38,105 nucleotides of DNA from a virus. How positions within the stretch are numbered: position 1 is the first letter of the stretch; every line of letters starts with the position of its first letter. Location of the stretch: the IMG/VR virus record IMGVR_UViG_3300044640_001478, positions 1-38,105 of that record. One strand, given 5' to 3'. Positions 25,557 to 31,565 of the stretch are shown piece by piece. The translations under genes and the position numbers were made by a program. Below the pieces are notes generated by a model. That model searched no databases, was not told where the DNA came from, and saw nothing but the letters and a program-made list of their open reading frames with translations.

Positions 25557-25800
25557 GCAGCCGGCGCAACTCTTTGGCGGCTTCGTACTTCTCCAGCGCT
25601 GCATGCAGCCGGCGCAACTCTTTGGCGGCTTCGTACTTCTCCAGCGCTGCATGCAGCCGGCGCAACTCTTTGGCGGCTTCGTAGTACAGCCGCTCCCCGT
25701 GCTGCAATCCGTGGTCTTCCAGCCGGTCAGCGAGCGGCCTAACCCCTCGCCCAACCTGACCCAAATGGGCAGGCTGCGCCGTCTCTTGTTTATGCTTCAT
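25540..25800 (-). CDS. coiled-coil repeat protein (cassette gene)
   Basis: 86 aa from ATG 25800, which lies inside attC E with GGGGCAGCAG as a possible RBS. The N-terminal part has LADRLEDHGLQHGERLYYEAAKELRRLH-like sequence common in short phage proteins; the C-terminal part is three copies of the 16-residue unit KYEAAKELRRLHAALE encoded by the 48-bp repeats. It stops at TGA 25540-25542, where the frame is broken relative to the following Cys-rich ORF. Confidence 0.65.
   Translation of the reverse strand: MKHKQETAQPAHLGQVGRGVRPLADRLEDHGLQHGERLYYEAAKELRRLHAALEKYEAAKELRRLHAALEKYEAAKELRRLHAALA
25549..25683. repeat. 48-bp tandem repeat, about 2.8 copies
   Basis: Identical units start at 25561, 25609 and 25657 (the last truncated by divergence at 25683), with a 12-bp leading remnant from 25549. 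The copies are exact, so the expansion is recent or actively varying. The unit is a multiple of three and encodes 16 residues on the minus strand. Not a CRISPR: there are no spacers. Confidence 0.95.
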
Positions 25801-25838
25801 CTGCTGCCCCTTTAATCAGGTTAGCTCAATCGTTAGGC
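25737..25838 (+). repeat. attC-like site E
   Basis: 102 bp. GCCTAAC (25737-25743) and GTTAGGC (25832-25838) are the outer boxes; the inner arms are CAACCTGA and TCAGGTTAG. The right end TTAGCTCAATCGTTAGGC is of the canonical type, so the site points right. The tip region contains the ATG (25800) of the leftward coiled-coil gene. Confidence 0.85.
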
Positions 25839-26087
25839 ATCAAAGCGCAGCGCCTCCAGTCGCGCAAGTTGCCTGCGCACGCTGGCAATCTTTACTTTGC
25901 GCATTACCTCGGCGCGAGCCAAAGCACTTTCGCGCGTGCGGTGCCACTGTTTACCCTCGCCGTGCAGGTATTCTTGCCGGGGCAGCGATCCGACCCTGAC
26001 AATTGAGCTGCCAACTTCCCCATATTCCTCGCCCTCTTGCTCGATCAATCCCTCTGTAAGGGCGTATTTGCTGTTCCAAATCTTCAT
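25833..26087 (-). CDS. conserved small phage-type hypothetical (cassette gene)
   Basis: 84 aa from ATG 26087 with GGAG 7 nt upstream. It starts KIWNSKYALTEGLIEQEG and ends KIASVRRQLARLEALRF, a pattern shared by a group of short proteins on proteobacterial phages and plasmids (helix at the end, β at the start). Function unknown. TAA in the right box of attC E. Confidence 0.75.
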   Translation of the reverse strand: MKIWNSKYALTEGLIEQEGEEYGEVGSSIVRVGSLPRQEYLHGEGKQWHRTRESALARAEVMRKVKIASVRRQLARLEALRFDA

Positions 26088-26104
26088 TGCTTCTCCAAGT
26101 TGAT

Positions 26105-26162
26105 GCCTAACTCGCGCTTCGAGCCGACCGCCTAGCGGCGGCAGCTCCAACTGGCGTTAGGC
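26105..26162 (+). repeat. attC-like site F
   Basis: 58 bp: GCCTAAC, CTTCGAGCCGACCGCC, TAGC tip, GGCGGCAGCTCCAACTGG, GTTAGGC. The left arm matches the canonical TTCAAGCCGACGCC closely, which favours a rightward orientation, though the arms are nearly symmetric. The right box gives the stop of the gene from 26393. Confidence 0.85.
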
Positions 26163-26393
26163 CTTCTTCATTGCGGCCAAGCACCGACGGCCTAGGGCTT
26201 CTCTGGCGTCATACCAGGCATCTTCAAGTGCAGACAGTTCGCCAACTTCAAAGTCAATGCACGCAATGGCGTCTGTGATGTACTGAATTGCTCCCATCAA
26301 GTCCCAAAATGCAGCCGCCTCGGCGTGTACCGCGTAGTTCTCTTCGGCCCACTTCGCCACTGCGTCGCGCTGCTTTTTGCTCATGTCTCTCAT
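26157..26393 (-). CDS. small helical hypothetical (cassette gene)
   Basis: 78 aa, likely start ATG 26393 with AGAGGACA upstream; ATG 26384 is possible. Predicted all-helical, acidic in the middle (IACIDFEVGELSALEDAWYDA) and basic at both ends. No family recognised. The TAA is in the core of attC F, and attC G lies just before its promoter-side end, so the gene fits exactly between two sites. Confidence 0.7.
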   Translation of the reverse strand: MRDMSKKQRDAVAKWAEENYAVHAEAAAFWDLMGAIQYITDAIACIDFEVGELSALEDAWYDAREALGRRCLAAMKKA

Positions 26394-26423
26394 CTTGTCC
26401 TCTCATCTTCGTCTACCCTGCGG

Positions 26424-26509
26424 GCCTAACTGTGCGTTGAACCGGACGCCTGACGACGTCCTTGTGTCAGCATACTTCGGGGCGGGCACCGGTTAACTCC
26501 GCGTTGGGC
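26424..26509 (+). repeat. attC-like site G
   Basis: 86 bp: GCCTAAC, CGTTGAACCGGACGCC, longer variable tip, GGCACCGGTTAACTCC, GTTGGGC. The left arm GTTGAACCGG has an extra G compared with the right arm (CCGGTTAAC), the expected extrahelical base, giving a rightward orientation. The leftward ORF from 27198 enters this site, and its last residues (PNAELTG) are encoded by it. Confidence 0.88.
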
Positions 26510-27198
26510 GTGTGTCCGCGTTCGTCGCCGGCCTCCAGAATGCGCAACAGTCCGCGCAGGTTAATCCGCGCAATTGCGCTGGTCATGGCGTCCACGTCTT
26601 CTCCGGTCGGGTGCAGCACTTGGCGCAGAAGCATTGCGTAGTAGGCCGCGCTGTCGCCACGGATGAACACTCCGCACCAGTCGTCCCCGAATCGCGTCGG
26701 GCCAGTCTCAACACGCGGCATCTGAGGCGGTAGCTCGCGCACGCCTAACCCATCTCGCAAGCGCGACCCATCGCAACGGGTGGCGTCGTGGTTCTCGGTA
26801 GCGTCAGTGGTCATCGGTCTGGGCGGCTTAGCTCGAACGTTTGGCTTCAAGCCTCGTAATTGTCCGGAAGGTTGTTGCTGCCTTGGCTGTGCTGTGGCGC
26901 TTTGCGGTACTGGTAGCAGGGCAGGCTCATCGCTAGCCGCAGCGCCATTTTTGTTGGCCGGTTTTCTCCGTAGCCTCGTCACGAGACGAAGCACGTCATC
27001 ACGCACGCACTCATCGTGCCCAGGCATGTAGGTGTAGTGGCAGCCTTTATACGTCATCCCGCCATAGTGACGTGCGATGCTGAAAAATCCCATGCTCACG
27101 TCGCACAGCACAAACGGCGCGCGTTTGTGCAGAGTTTGCGCGGCCTGAACCTCGTCTGCTGTCAGGTAGCTAGTGCGATTTCGGCCGTTGGCTTTCAT
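26467..27198 (-). CDS. hybrid ORF read through attC H; two joined hypothetical domains
   Basis: 243 aa from ATG 27198 (22 nt after the SSB stop). Residues 1-115 form one domain (SYLTADEVQAAQTLHKRAPF, YMPGHDECVRDDVLRLVTRLR). Residues about 118-152 are translated attC H sequence (Arg/Asp/Thr-rich). The last 90 residues (VETGPTRFGDDWCGVFIRGD...SAAYYAMLLRQVL) resemble short stand-alone proteins encoded next to attC sites in other bacteria. The second domain may also be made separately from GTG 26744 or ATG 26721. An in-frame fusion created by cassette insertion behind an existing gene is the simplest reading. Confidence 0.6.
   Translation of the reverse strand: MKANGRNRTSYLTADEVQAAQTLHKRAPFVLCDVSMGFFSIARHYGGMTYKGCHYTYMPGHDECVRDDVLRLVTRLRRKPANKNGAAASDEPALLPVPQSATAQPRQQQPSGQLRGLKPNVRAKPPRPMTTDATENHDATRCDGSRLRDGLGVRELPPQMPRVETGPTRFGDDWCGVFIRGDSAAYYAMLLRQVLHPTGEDVDAMTSAIARINLRGLLRILEAGDERGHTPNAELTGARPEVC
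26743..26845 (+). repeat. attC-like site H
   Basis: 103 bp. GCCTAAC (26743-26749) and GTTTGGC (26839-26845) with arms CGCAAGCGCGACCC and GGGCGGCTTAGCTCG. The right end matches those of sites D and E. Rightward orientation. Unlike the others it lies wholly inside an open leftward frame. Confidence 0.8.
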
Positions 27199-27220
27199 GG
27201 CTGTCGCTCTTTCTCTGTCG

Positions 27221-27652
27221 TTAAAACGGCACGTCGTCATCTATCGACGCGAGCTCCGGCATTGGCAGCGCGTCTGGCTTTTGCTGCGGCTTCTGAACCT
27301 GTGCAGGTGCGGCGGCAGCAGAATCTCCGCGCTCCGCACGCGACCCAGCAAGCTCAATCTCGCTCACCCGCGCAGCGAGCTTGTAGCCAGTGCTGCCGTC
27401 GCGCTTGACGTACTCCTCGATGTGCGGGTCTGTGCACGTAACGCACACCTGCGTCCCTGCCGTCAAATACTGCGCCAGCGCCTCCGCAAGTTTGCCCCAA
27501 AGCGTGGCCTCTACCCATTGCGTCGGGCGCTTGCCGTCGTTGCCTTTGAGTCCGTAGGCGAAGGCGAGCGAGAGGTTGCAAACCGGCGTGTTGTTCGCGG
27601 TGTAGCGCAGTTCGGCATCGCGGCCCAGGCGGAACAGTCCGGTGAGGATCAT
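27221..27652 (-). CDS. ssb: single-stranded DNA-binding protein
   Basis: 143 aa. OB-fold pattern GLFRLGRDAELRYTANNTPVCNLSLA, WVEATLWGKLAEALAQYLTAG and YVKRDGSTGYKLAARVSEIEL, then a disordered Ala/Gln/Pro linker and the acidic tip DDDVPF that recruits partner proteins. Coats ssDNA in replication and recombination. Start overlaps the Gp157 stop (TAATG), so the pair is co-translated. Confidence 0.93.
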   Translation of the reverse strand: MILTGLFRLGRDAELRYTANNTPVCNLSLAFAYGLKGNDGKRPTQWVEATLWGKLAEALAQYLTAGTQVCVTCTDPHIEEYVKRDGSTGYKLAARVSEIELAGSRAERGDSAAAAPAQVQKPQQKPDALPMPELASIDDDVPF

Positions 27653-28155
27653 TATTTAATCTCCAGTCGTTGGTTTTGCGTGAGTCTGCATCCGGGCACA
27701 TCTGCTCCTGCTTTGAGCGCAGCGGCTACGGCTTTCTTGTCGACCGCAAGCGGCGGCGGCTCTGGCTGGCGCAGGTACTCCGCCGGCACCTGTTTGGCAT
27801 CGAACACGTCCACCTTGGCCGGGTTGCTGCGCACGGCCAGCGTGAAGTACGGCGACTCGATCTTCTCGATGCCGGCGCGCTGCATGTTGGCGAGCAGGTA
27901 GTCGCGCAGGCGCTCTTCACGTTTTTCCAGCGCCTCCGCCTGTTTGTACAGTTCATCTGCTGCGGCAACCTTAGCCTTTGCGACAACCGAGAGATTCCGC
28001 GCGAACATAGCGACATTCGTCGCCTTCTCTTCCAGATCGCCACGCATGCATTCCAGCGTGTCGCGCACGACTTCATCCGGCAGCGACATGTCGGCAAGCT
28101 GCTCGGCAACCTGCCGGTATTCGTCGGCCAGCACGTACAGGGCGGGGAGCGTCAT
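27652..28155 (-). CDS. siphovirus Gp157-family protein
   Basis: 167 aa matching the Gp157 layout: helical N-terminus with a long coiled coil (VAAADELYKQAEALEKREERLRDYL, about 65-90), then ESPYFTLAVRSNPAKVDVFD and LRQPEPPPLAVDKKAVAAALKAGADVPGCRL. It is usually found between recombination and SSB genes of siphoviruses, with a proposed but unproven role in phage recombination or resistance. ATGA overlap with the upstream gene. Confidence 0.9.
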   Translation of the reverse strand: MTLPALYVLADEYRQVAEQLADMSLPDEVVRDTLECMRGDLEEKATNVAMFARNLSVVAKAKVAAADELYKQAEALEKREERLRDYLLANMQRAGIEKIESPYFTLAVRSNPAKVDVFDAKQVPAEYLRQPEPPPLAVDKKAVAAALKAGADVPGCRLTQNQRLEIK

Positions 28156-28826
28156 GCGGCCACCTGTTCAGGTTGGGCCTGTGCCGCACTCTGGTCGGCC
28201 TGTGCAGCCGTCGCTTTCAACGACTCGCTTTCTGCCTTCCAAAGATCTGCGTAGCGCGGCGCGGCTTTCAGCGTTGTGTGGACGCGCAGCAGTTCGGCGG
28301 TTCCAGACATTGCGGCCTCGCGCAGCTTGGCGAGAAGCTCTACCTCGACGGTGCCCATGTTGCGCGGCGGGGGCTGGTCGTCAAACCCATCGTCCGGCAC
28401 TTCTTCTGCTGGAGTGGTCGATAGCCCCGCGTTCATCATCACGACAACATGCGCGAAGGCGGCGCGGCATGCGCGACTGATTGCGCGGGTCTGCGCCATC
28501 GCGCGGCGCGCGTACTCGGGGCGCTTGGCCCACATGCTTTCGTCGTCGCCGACAAAGCCCTCGCTCTCGGCGATCACCTGGCCGGTGTCCATGCGCCGCA
28601 CTACGCCAAGCGCGCGGAACCCGCCAGCAACTTTCTCGACTTGGCTTGCGCTGGCGACGCATCCGTGGGCGATGGCGATGCTTTGCCAGCCCTCGACCTG
28701 CACATACTGCCGGCCCTGAATCTTGCGCGCGGTCTTGAGTACGATTTCCTTGCACATTCCCGCCGCGTCGGTGGACTGGCGGAAAAGCGCCGGCCCGGTG
28801 TTGATGGTGGTCAGTTCGGTAGACAT
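28152..28826 (-). CDS. putative single-strand annealing/recombination protein
   Basis: 224 aa from ATG 28826 with AAGGA about 10 nt upstream. The core KIQGRQYVQVEGWQSIAIAHG, GGFRALGVVRRMDTGQVI and YARRAMAQTRAISRACRAAF is a conserved phage pattern whose TRAxSRACR helix recalls annealing proteins of the Erf/Rad52-like group. It is adjacent to Gp157 and SSB, the usual recombination set. Annealing activity is inferred from context and weak similarity. Confidence 0.65.
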   Translation of the reverse strand: MSTELTTINTGPALFRQSTDAAGMCKEIVLKTARKIQGRQYVQVEGWQSIAIAHGCVASASQVEKVAGGFRALGVVRRMDTGQVIAESEGFVGDDESMWAKRPEYARRAMAQTRAISRACRAAFAHVVVMMNAGLSTTPAEEVPDDGFDDQPPPRNMGTVEVELLAKLREAAMSGTAELLRVHTTLKAAPRYADLWKAESESLKATAAQADQSAAQAQPEQVAA

Positions 28827-28975
28827 TCGACGATCCTTTCGCTGTTGATCCAGTTCGGCACTTCTGCGCACGGTGGCGCGTTGTCTTGTGCGCCGTAGCG
28901 CGGTTCTTCCTGTTGCCAGAGTTCGAGCGGCTGCTGCTGCTGCCACCAATCGGCACCTCCTGTGTCGTCTCTCAT
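28811..28975 (-). CDS. small Trp/Gln-rich hypothetical
   Basis: 54 aa; ATG 28975 overlaps the preceding stop (ATGA) and has GAGGACAAA upstream. Sequence DWWQQQQPLELWQQEEPRYG then CAEVPNWINSERIVECL. The stop overlaps the start of the annealing-type gene. Good coupling on both sides supports expression; no family recognised. Confidence 0.5.
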   Translation of the reverse strand: MRDDTGGADWWQQQQPLELWQQEEPRYGAQDNAPPCAEVPNWINSERIVECLPN

Positions 28976-29238
28976 TTTGTCCTCGCCATCCGCGCCGATC
29001 CGCCAAAGCATCCGCGCTCGTCCCCGCTATAAGTGTGGATCGTGTAGGCCAGTTCTCCGCGCCCGCACTTTGCCATAGCGGCTTGACGGTCGGCTTCGAT
29101 CAGCGCTCGGGCGTCGCGCTCGCCGACTGCGGTGAACCACCACTGCACGGGGCCAGCAATCAGGACGGCAGCGACGATCACGGACACGATGCACCCTGCG
29201 GAAAATCCACCAACGTAAACTGTGCGTGAGTCAGTCAT
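28972..29238 (-). CDS. small membrane-anchored hypothetical
   Basis: 88 aa with one transmembrane segment (VGGFSAGCIVSVIVAAVLIAG, residues 9-29), then FTAVGERDARALIEADRQAAMAKCG and a Cys-containing C-terminus. RBS is not evident; the gene lies 34 nt downstream of attC I. Unknown function. Confidence 0.6.
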   Translation of the reverse strand: MTDSRTVYVGGFSAGCIVSVIVAAVLIAGPVQWWFTAVGERDARALIEADRQAAMAKCGRGELAYTIHTYSGDERGCFGGSARMARTK

Positions 29239-29274
29239 TTTAGTAATCCGTGATTTTCTAATTCGACAGCAAAA

Positions 29275-29331
29275 TGATCAATCGTTCGAGCTAAGATGCC
29301 GTTCGCGGTCAGCTTGAGCGAGATGTTATGC
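29275..29331 (-). repeat. attC-like site I
   Basis: About 57 bp. Read leftward: GCATAAC, CTCGCTCAAGCTGACCG, short tip, CATCTTAGCTCGAACG, then a degenerate right box ATTGATC. Both inner arms match the canonical attC (TCAAGC...CTTAGCTCGAACG). It directly follows the HD hydrolase gene, whose TAA is in the GCATAAC box. Orientation is the same as the gene, unlike sites C-H. Confidence 0.7.
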
Positions 29332-29841
29332 AGCACTGTTAGCCCCACTCGCCTGCATCCGCGCAAGCGCCAGCAGGCGCTGGTCGGCTCCAGTCAGTCG
29401 GGCCAGCAGCATGCGCTTTTCCTCAAGGTACACGGCTGCAAACTTCGGGTTGTGCATCACGATGCTGCTGGTGTTGCTGATGAGGTCTGCGCACTTTATG
29501 GTCTGCATCCAGCCTGGCGCGTTGCCCAGGCGGTCGCGGCTCATGGCCTTGCGCTCGGCGCGGTTGCCTTTTTCCAGGTCGCTCAACAGGCGCACGCCAT
29601 CGGCAACGGCATCGCCAAACGCGGCGCGTAGCGACGTGACGGTCACGCCTTGGTCTTCCACGCAGTCATGCAGCCACGCCACCGAAACCATCATGTCGGC
29701 AAAGTCGGGCGGCGCCACGGTTGCCACGATGCCAGCCACTTCGGCCAGGTGGTCGGTGTACGGGTTGTTCGTGTACTTGCGGCGCTGGGCTGCATGTACC
29801 TCGCGGGCAAACATCATTGCTTGGTAGGCGGTTCGGTACAT
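29326..29841 (-). CDS. HD-domain (p)ppGpp hydrolase-like protein (MESH1/SpoT-type)
   Basis: 171 aa from ATG 29841, with GGAG 10-13 nt upstream. Single HD domain: His31 in PYTDHLAEV, His58-Asp59 in WLHDCVEDQGVT, Glu62-Asp63 of the VED motif, and Asp119 in IKCADLISNTSSI. This order (H...HDxVED...KxADxxxN) is the hydrolase half of RelA/SpoT and the small MESH1-type hydrolases that remove pyrophosphate from (p)ppGpp. No synthetase domain. It would counter the host stringent response or act on related nucleotides. Flanked by GTTATGCAGCAC and GTGCTGCATAAC (inverted), so it looks like a cassette. Confidence 0.82.
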   Translation of the reverse strand: MYRTAYQAMMFAREVHAAQRRKYTNNPYTDHLAEVAGIVATVAPPDFADMMVSVAWLHDCVEDQGVTVTSLRAAFGDAVADGVRLLSDLEKGNRAERKAMSRDRLGNAPGWMQTIKCADLISNTSSIVMHNPKFAAVYLEEKRMLLARLTGADQRLLALARMQASGANSAA

Positions 29842-29892
29842 TTTCTCGCTCCGGAGTTGGTGCTGCATAACTTTGACATTTGTATCCTCCTG

Positions 29893-30216
29893 TCAGGCAG
29901 CCGCCGCGCGCCGCACCAACGCCACAGCAATCGTTTTGCCCTCGCCGCCGCAGTGAAAGCGCCACCCTGGAAACTCAGGAAACTCAATCTTAGTGTCTTG
30001 CGTGCAGTCGTCCCGCGACACGTACAGCACCGGGCATCCGTCGTGACTTTCCGTGCTGCCGCTGATATAAGCGCGGTCGTAGGAGTCGATGTAGAAGCAC
30101 ACCGCATCTTTCCCTCCGGCCATCATGTAGCCTAAGCAGTGCACCATACGCACGTCGCCTTGTGTCAGTATTCTGAAAGTCGTTTTTTTAATTTGTCGTT
30201 TTTTCAGGTTTTTCAC
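29893..30216 (-). CDS. hypothetical protein
   Basis: 107 aa with a GTG start at 30216 and GGAG 7 nt before it. Basic N-terminus (KNLKKRQIKKTTF), then β-rich VHCLGYMMAGGKDAVCFYIDS and DGCPVLYVSRDDC; ends RRAAAA. The start lies 12 nt downstream of the methyltransferase stop. No family recognised. Confidence 0.6.
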   Translation of the reverse strand: MKNLKKRQIKKTTFRILTQGDVRMVHCLGYMMAGGKDAVCFYIDSYDRAYISGSTESHDGCPVLYVSRDDCTQDTKIEFPEFPGWRFHCGGEGKTIAVALVRRAAAA

Positions 30217-30228
30217 GTGTCGCTCCGC

Positions 30229-30993
30229 CTAATTTGCACTAGCCATTACAAAGCGGGCCGCAAGCTCTGGCACTATGGTATTGCCAAATCCAGCCAGGAT
30301 CGCGGATAGCCCATCATGGTTGCGCACAAGAGTGGGTCTACGTTCGCCCCCACGATCCGATTTCCACCAGCCGCCAAATACAGTGAGGCCAGGTAGTCCT
30401 CCAGGTGCGATCTGTGGTCGCCACTCTCCGCCCGTCTCCAGCACACCGTGTGCGCCCCCATGCTTGCCCGTGGTGTCGGCAGCCACCCAGTAGATGCGCG
30501 CTCGTGCGTGCGATCCACCGATGCTTGCAGCCGGCAAATCTGCCGCCGCAGCGGCGTAGTCTGCGCTCTCCAGGTCAGACGCCACATGATCCCACCATGC
30601 GTATCCAGCAGCGCCGGCAACCTGTTCGCCAAAAACGCTTGGAGGGCGACACTCGCGGATGAGGCGGAAAAACTCAGGCCACAAGTGGCGCTGATCGGAA
30701 AAGCCGCGCCGCTGTCCTGCCACGCTGAACGGCTGGCATGGACAAGACCCCGTCCAGACAGGTCTGTCATCGGGCCATCCTGCAAGACGCATGGCTGCGC
30801 TCCATCCGCCGATGCCGGCGAAGAAATGGCACTGTGTGTAGCCTCGCAAGTCATCGGGTTGCACCTCTGTGATGCTTCTTTCGTCGACGTCGCCTGGAGC
30901 GATTTTGCCGGACGCTATCAGGTTGCGCAGCCACTGAGCAGCAAATCGGTTGTGCTCGTTATAGTAATTTTTCGCGGCGATTGTTTTTTCCAT
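30229..30993 (-). CDS. phage C5-cytosine DNA methyltransferase
   Basis: 254 aa, shorter than cellular enzymes. Motif I CHFFAGIGGW (55-64), motif IV GSCPCQPFS with catalytic Cys86, motif VI replaced by FGEQV (EQV rather than ENV), motif VIII SHARARIYWVA, and C-terminal motif X GFGNTIVPELAARFV. The N-terminal 50 residues are an extra helical part (YYNEHNRFAAQWLRNLI). It likely protects phage DNA from restriction. Its start lies inside the end of the upstream gene; a second long frame is embedded within it. Confidence 0.88.
   Translation of the reverse strand: MEKTIAAKNYYNEHNRFAAQWLRNLIASGKIAPGDVDERSITEVQPDDLRGYTQCHFFAGIGGWSAAMRLAGWPDDRPVWTGSCPCQPFSVAGQRRGFSDQRHLWPEFFRLIRECRPPSVFGEQVAGAAGYAWWDHVASDLESADYAAAAADLPAASIGGSHARARIYWVAADTTGKHGGAHGVLETGGEWRPQIAPGGLPGLTVFGGWWKSDRGGERRPTLVRNHDGLSAILAGFGNTIVPELAARFVMASAN
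30273..30854 (-). CDS. ORF embedded out of frame in the methyltransferase gene
   Basis: 193 aa, same strand as but in another frame from the methyltransferase. It starts ATGACTTGCGAGG (MTCEATHSAISSPASADG) at the DNA encoding motif I, includes ALQAFLANRLPALLD, RLTWRAQTTPLRRQ-ICRLQAS and TGWLPTPRAS, and ends near MMGYPRSWLD. From memory, predicted proteins of this form (MTCEE..., TWK..TPSGRS, GWPTP) recur beside phage cytosine methyltransferases. It may be a genuine overlapping gene or a by-product of conserved codons; coding status is open. Confidence 0.4.
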   Translation of the reverse strand: MTCEATHSAISSPASADGAQPCVLQDGPMTDLSGRGLVHASRSAWQDSGAAFPISATCGLSFSASSASVALQAFLANRLPALLDTHGGIMWRLTWRAQTTPLRRQICRLQASVDRTHERASTGWLPTPRASMGAHTVCWRRAESGDHRSHLEDYLASLYLAAGGNRIVGANVDPLLCATMMGYPRSWLDLAIP

Positions 30994-31540
30994 TGCGTTT
31001 TTTTGGCTGAGTTGCTTTTTTTGCTGAGTCGGCTATGTTTAGTTGTTCAGCACCAACAGCCGCCACTTGCGCGGCCAGGTCTGCGCACTCGCGCTGCACG
31101 TAGGCCAGCGGCTTGTACGTCTCGCCGTGGTGCGCCGTGAACGGGTAGCCGCGCGTCAGCGCATAGTGCTCGTCTTGCGGGCTGCGGTCGCCGCTATGGG
31201 CGCAATCGAACCCGAACCACCACACATGCTCCGGCTCGCCTGGCTCCGGGATGTGGCACACGCCGCGCGACTCGTCTTCACCGGGCTGGCACCTGTTAGC
31301 AAACGTCAGGCCGCCATGCACTGCCGCGTCCACGTCGTACCATTTCTTGCCGTACCACGGGTGCCCATCGGCAACGCCAACGTAGCCGCACCAGTGCCCG
31401 CGGAGCTCGTGTCGCACAGCCAAGCACGGCAGGCCGGTGGCCGCGTCGGGCCATTGCAGCTTGTCGGGCTCGCTGTCCCACGGGCCAGCGGGCCAGCCCA
31501 GCGCGGCACGGTCAATCGTGGTGTAGGTCTTTGCTTCCAT
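30959..31540 (-). CDS. conserved phage hypothetical protein
   Basis: 193 aa. It has the pattern of a frequent phage family: KLQWPDAATGLPCLAVRHEL, HWCGYVGVADGHP, VHGGLTFANRC, VWWFGFDCAHSGD, and a C-terminal AYVQRECADLAAQVAA helix, ending basic (KKRNGKNNRREKLL). Conserved Cys, His and Trp suggest a small metal or nucleotide fold; function unknown. The start region is preceded by GGAGAAG on the minus strand. Confidence 0.8.
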   Translation of the reverse strand: MEAKTYTTIDRAALGWPAGPWDSEPDKLQWPDAATGLPCLAVRHELRGHWCGYVGVADGHPWYGKKWYDVDAAVHGGLTFANRCQPGEDESRGVCHIPEPGEPEHVWWFGFDCAHSGDRSPQDEHYALTRGYPFTAHHGETYKPLAYVQRECADLAAQVAAVGAEQLNIADSAKKATQPKKRNGKNNRREKLL

Positions 31541-31565
31541 CTTCTCTCCATTGCAGCGCAGTGCT

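Larger units (their letters stand above)
24609..26845. mobile_element. integrase-less integron-like cassette array (CALIN-like)
   Basis: Eight attC-like sites (24609, 24894, 25163, 25394, 25737, 26105, 26424, 26743) separate eight small coding units. Seven of them have the outer R boxes RYYYAAC ... GTTRRRY (typically GCCTAAC / GTTAGGC), the 25394 site has only the right box, and most have inner L-box complementarity as in integron attC sites; spacings are 51-103 bp. The genes are leftward except the one at 24704. No intI or attI is seen in the window. The locus forms the distal end of the leftward early operon, next to SSB. Clustered attCs lacking an integron integrase are known in bacteria as CALINs; here one appears inside a phage. 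Confidence 0.75.

Noticed and set aside
25549-25683. Tandem repeats as a possible CRISPR array
   Set aside because: Copies are contiguous with no unique spacers and encode a coiled coil.
25361-25815. Several plus-strand frames across the 48-bp repeats
   Set aside because: All are kept open only by the repeat; the minus-strand frames have RBS and homologue-like features and agree with operon direction.
30448-31140. 230-codon plus-strand frame
   Set aside because: Antisense to the methyltransferase and conserved hypothetical gene; composition Arg/Cys/Ser-rich, no family features.
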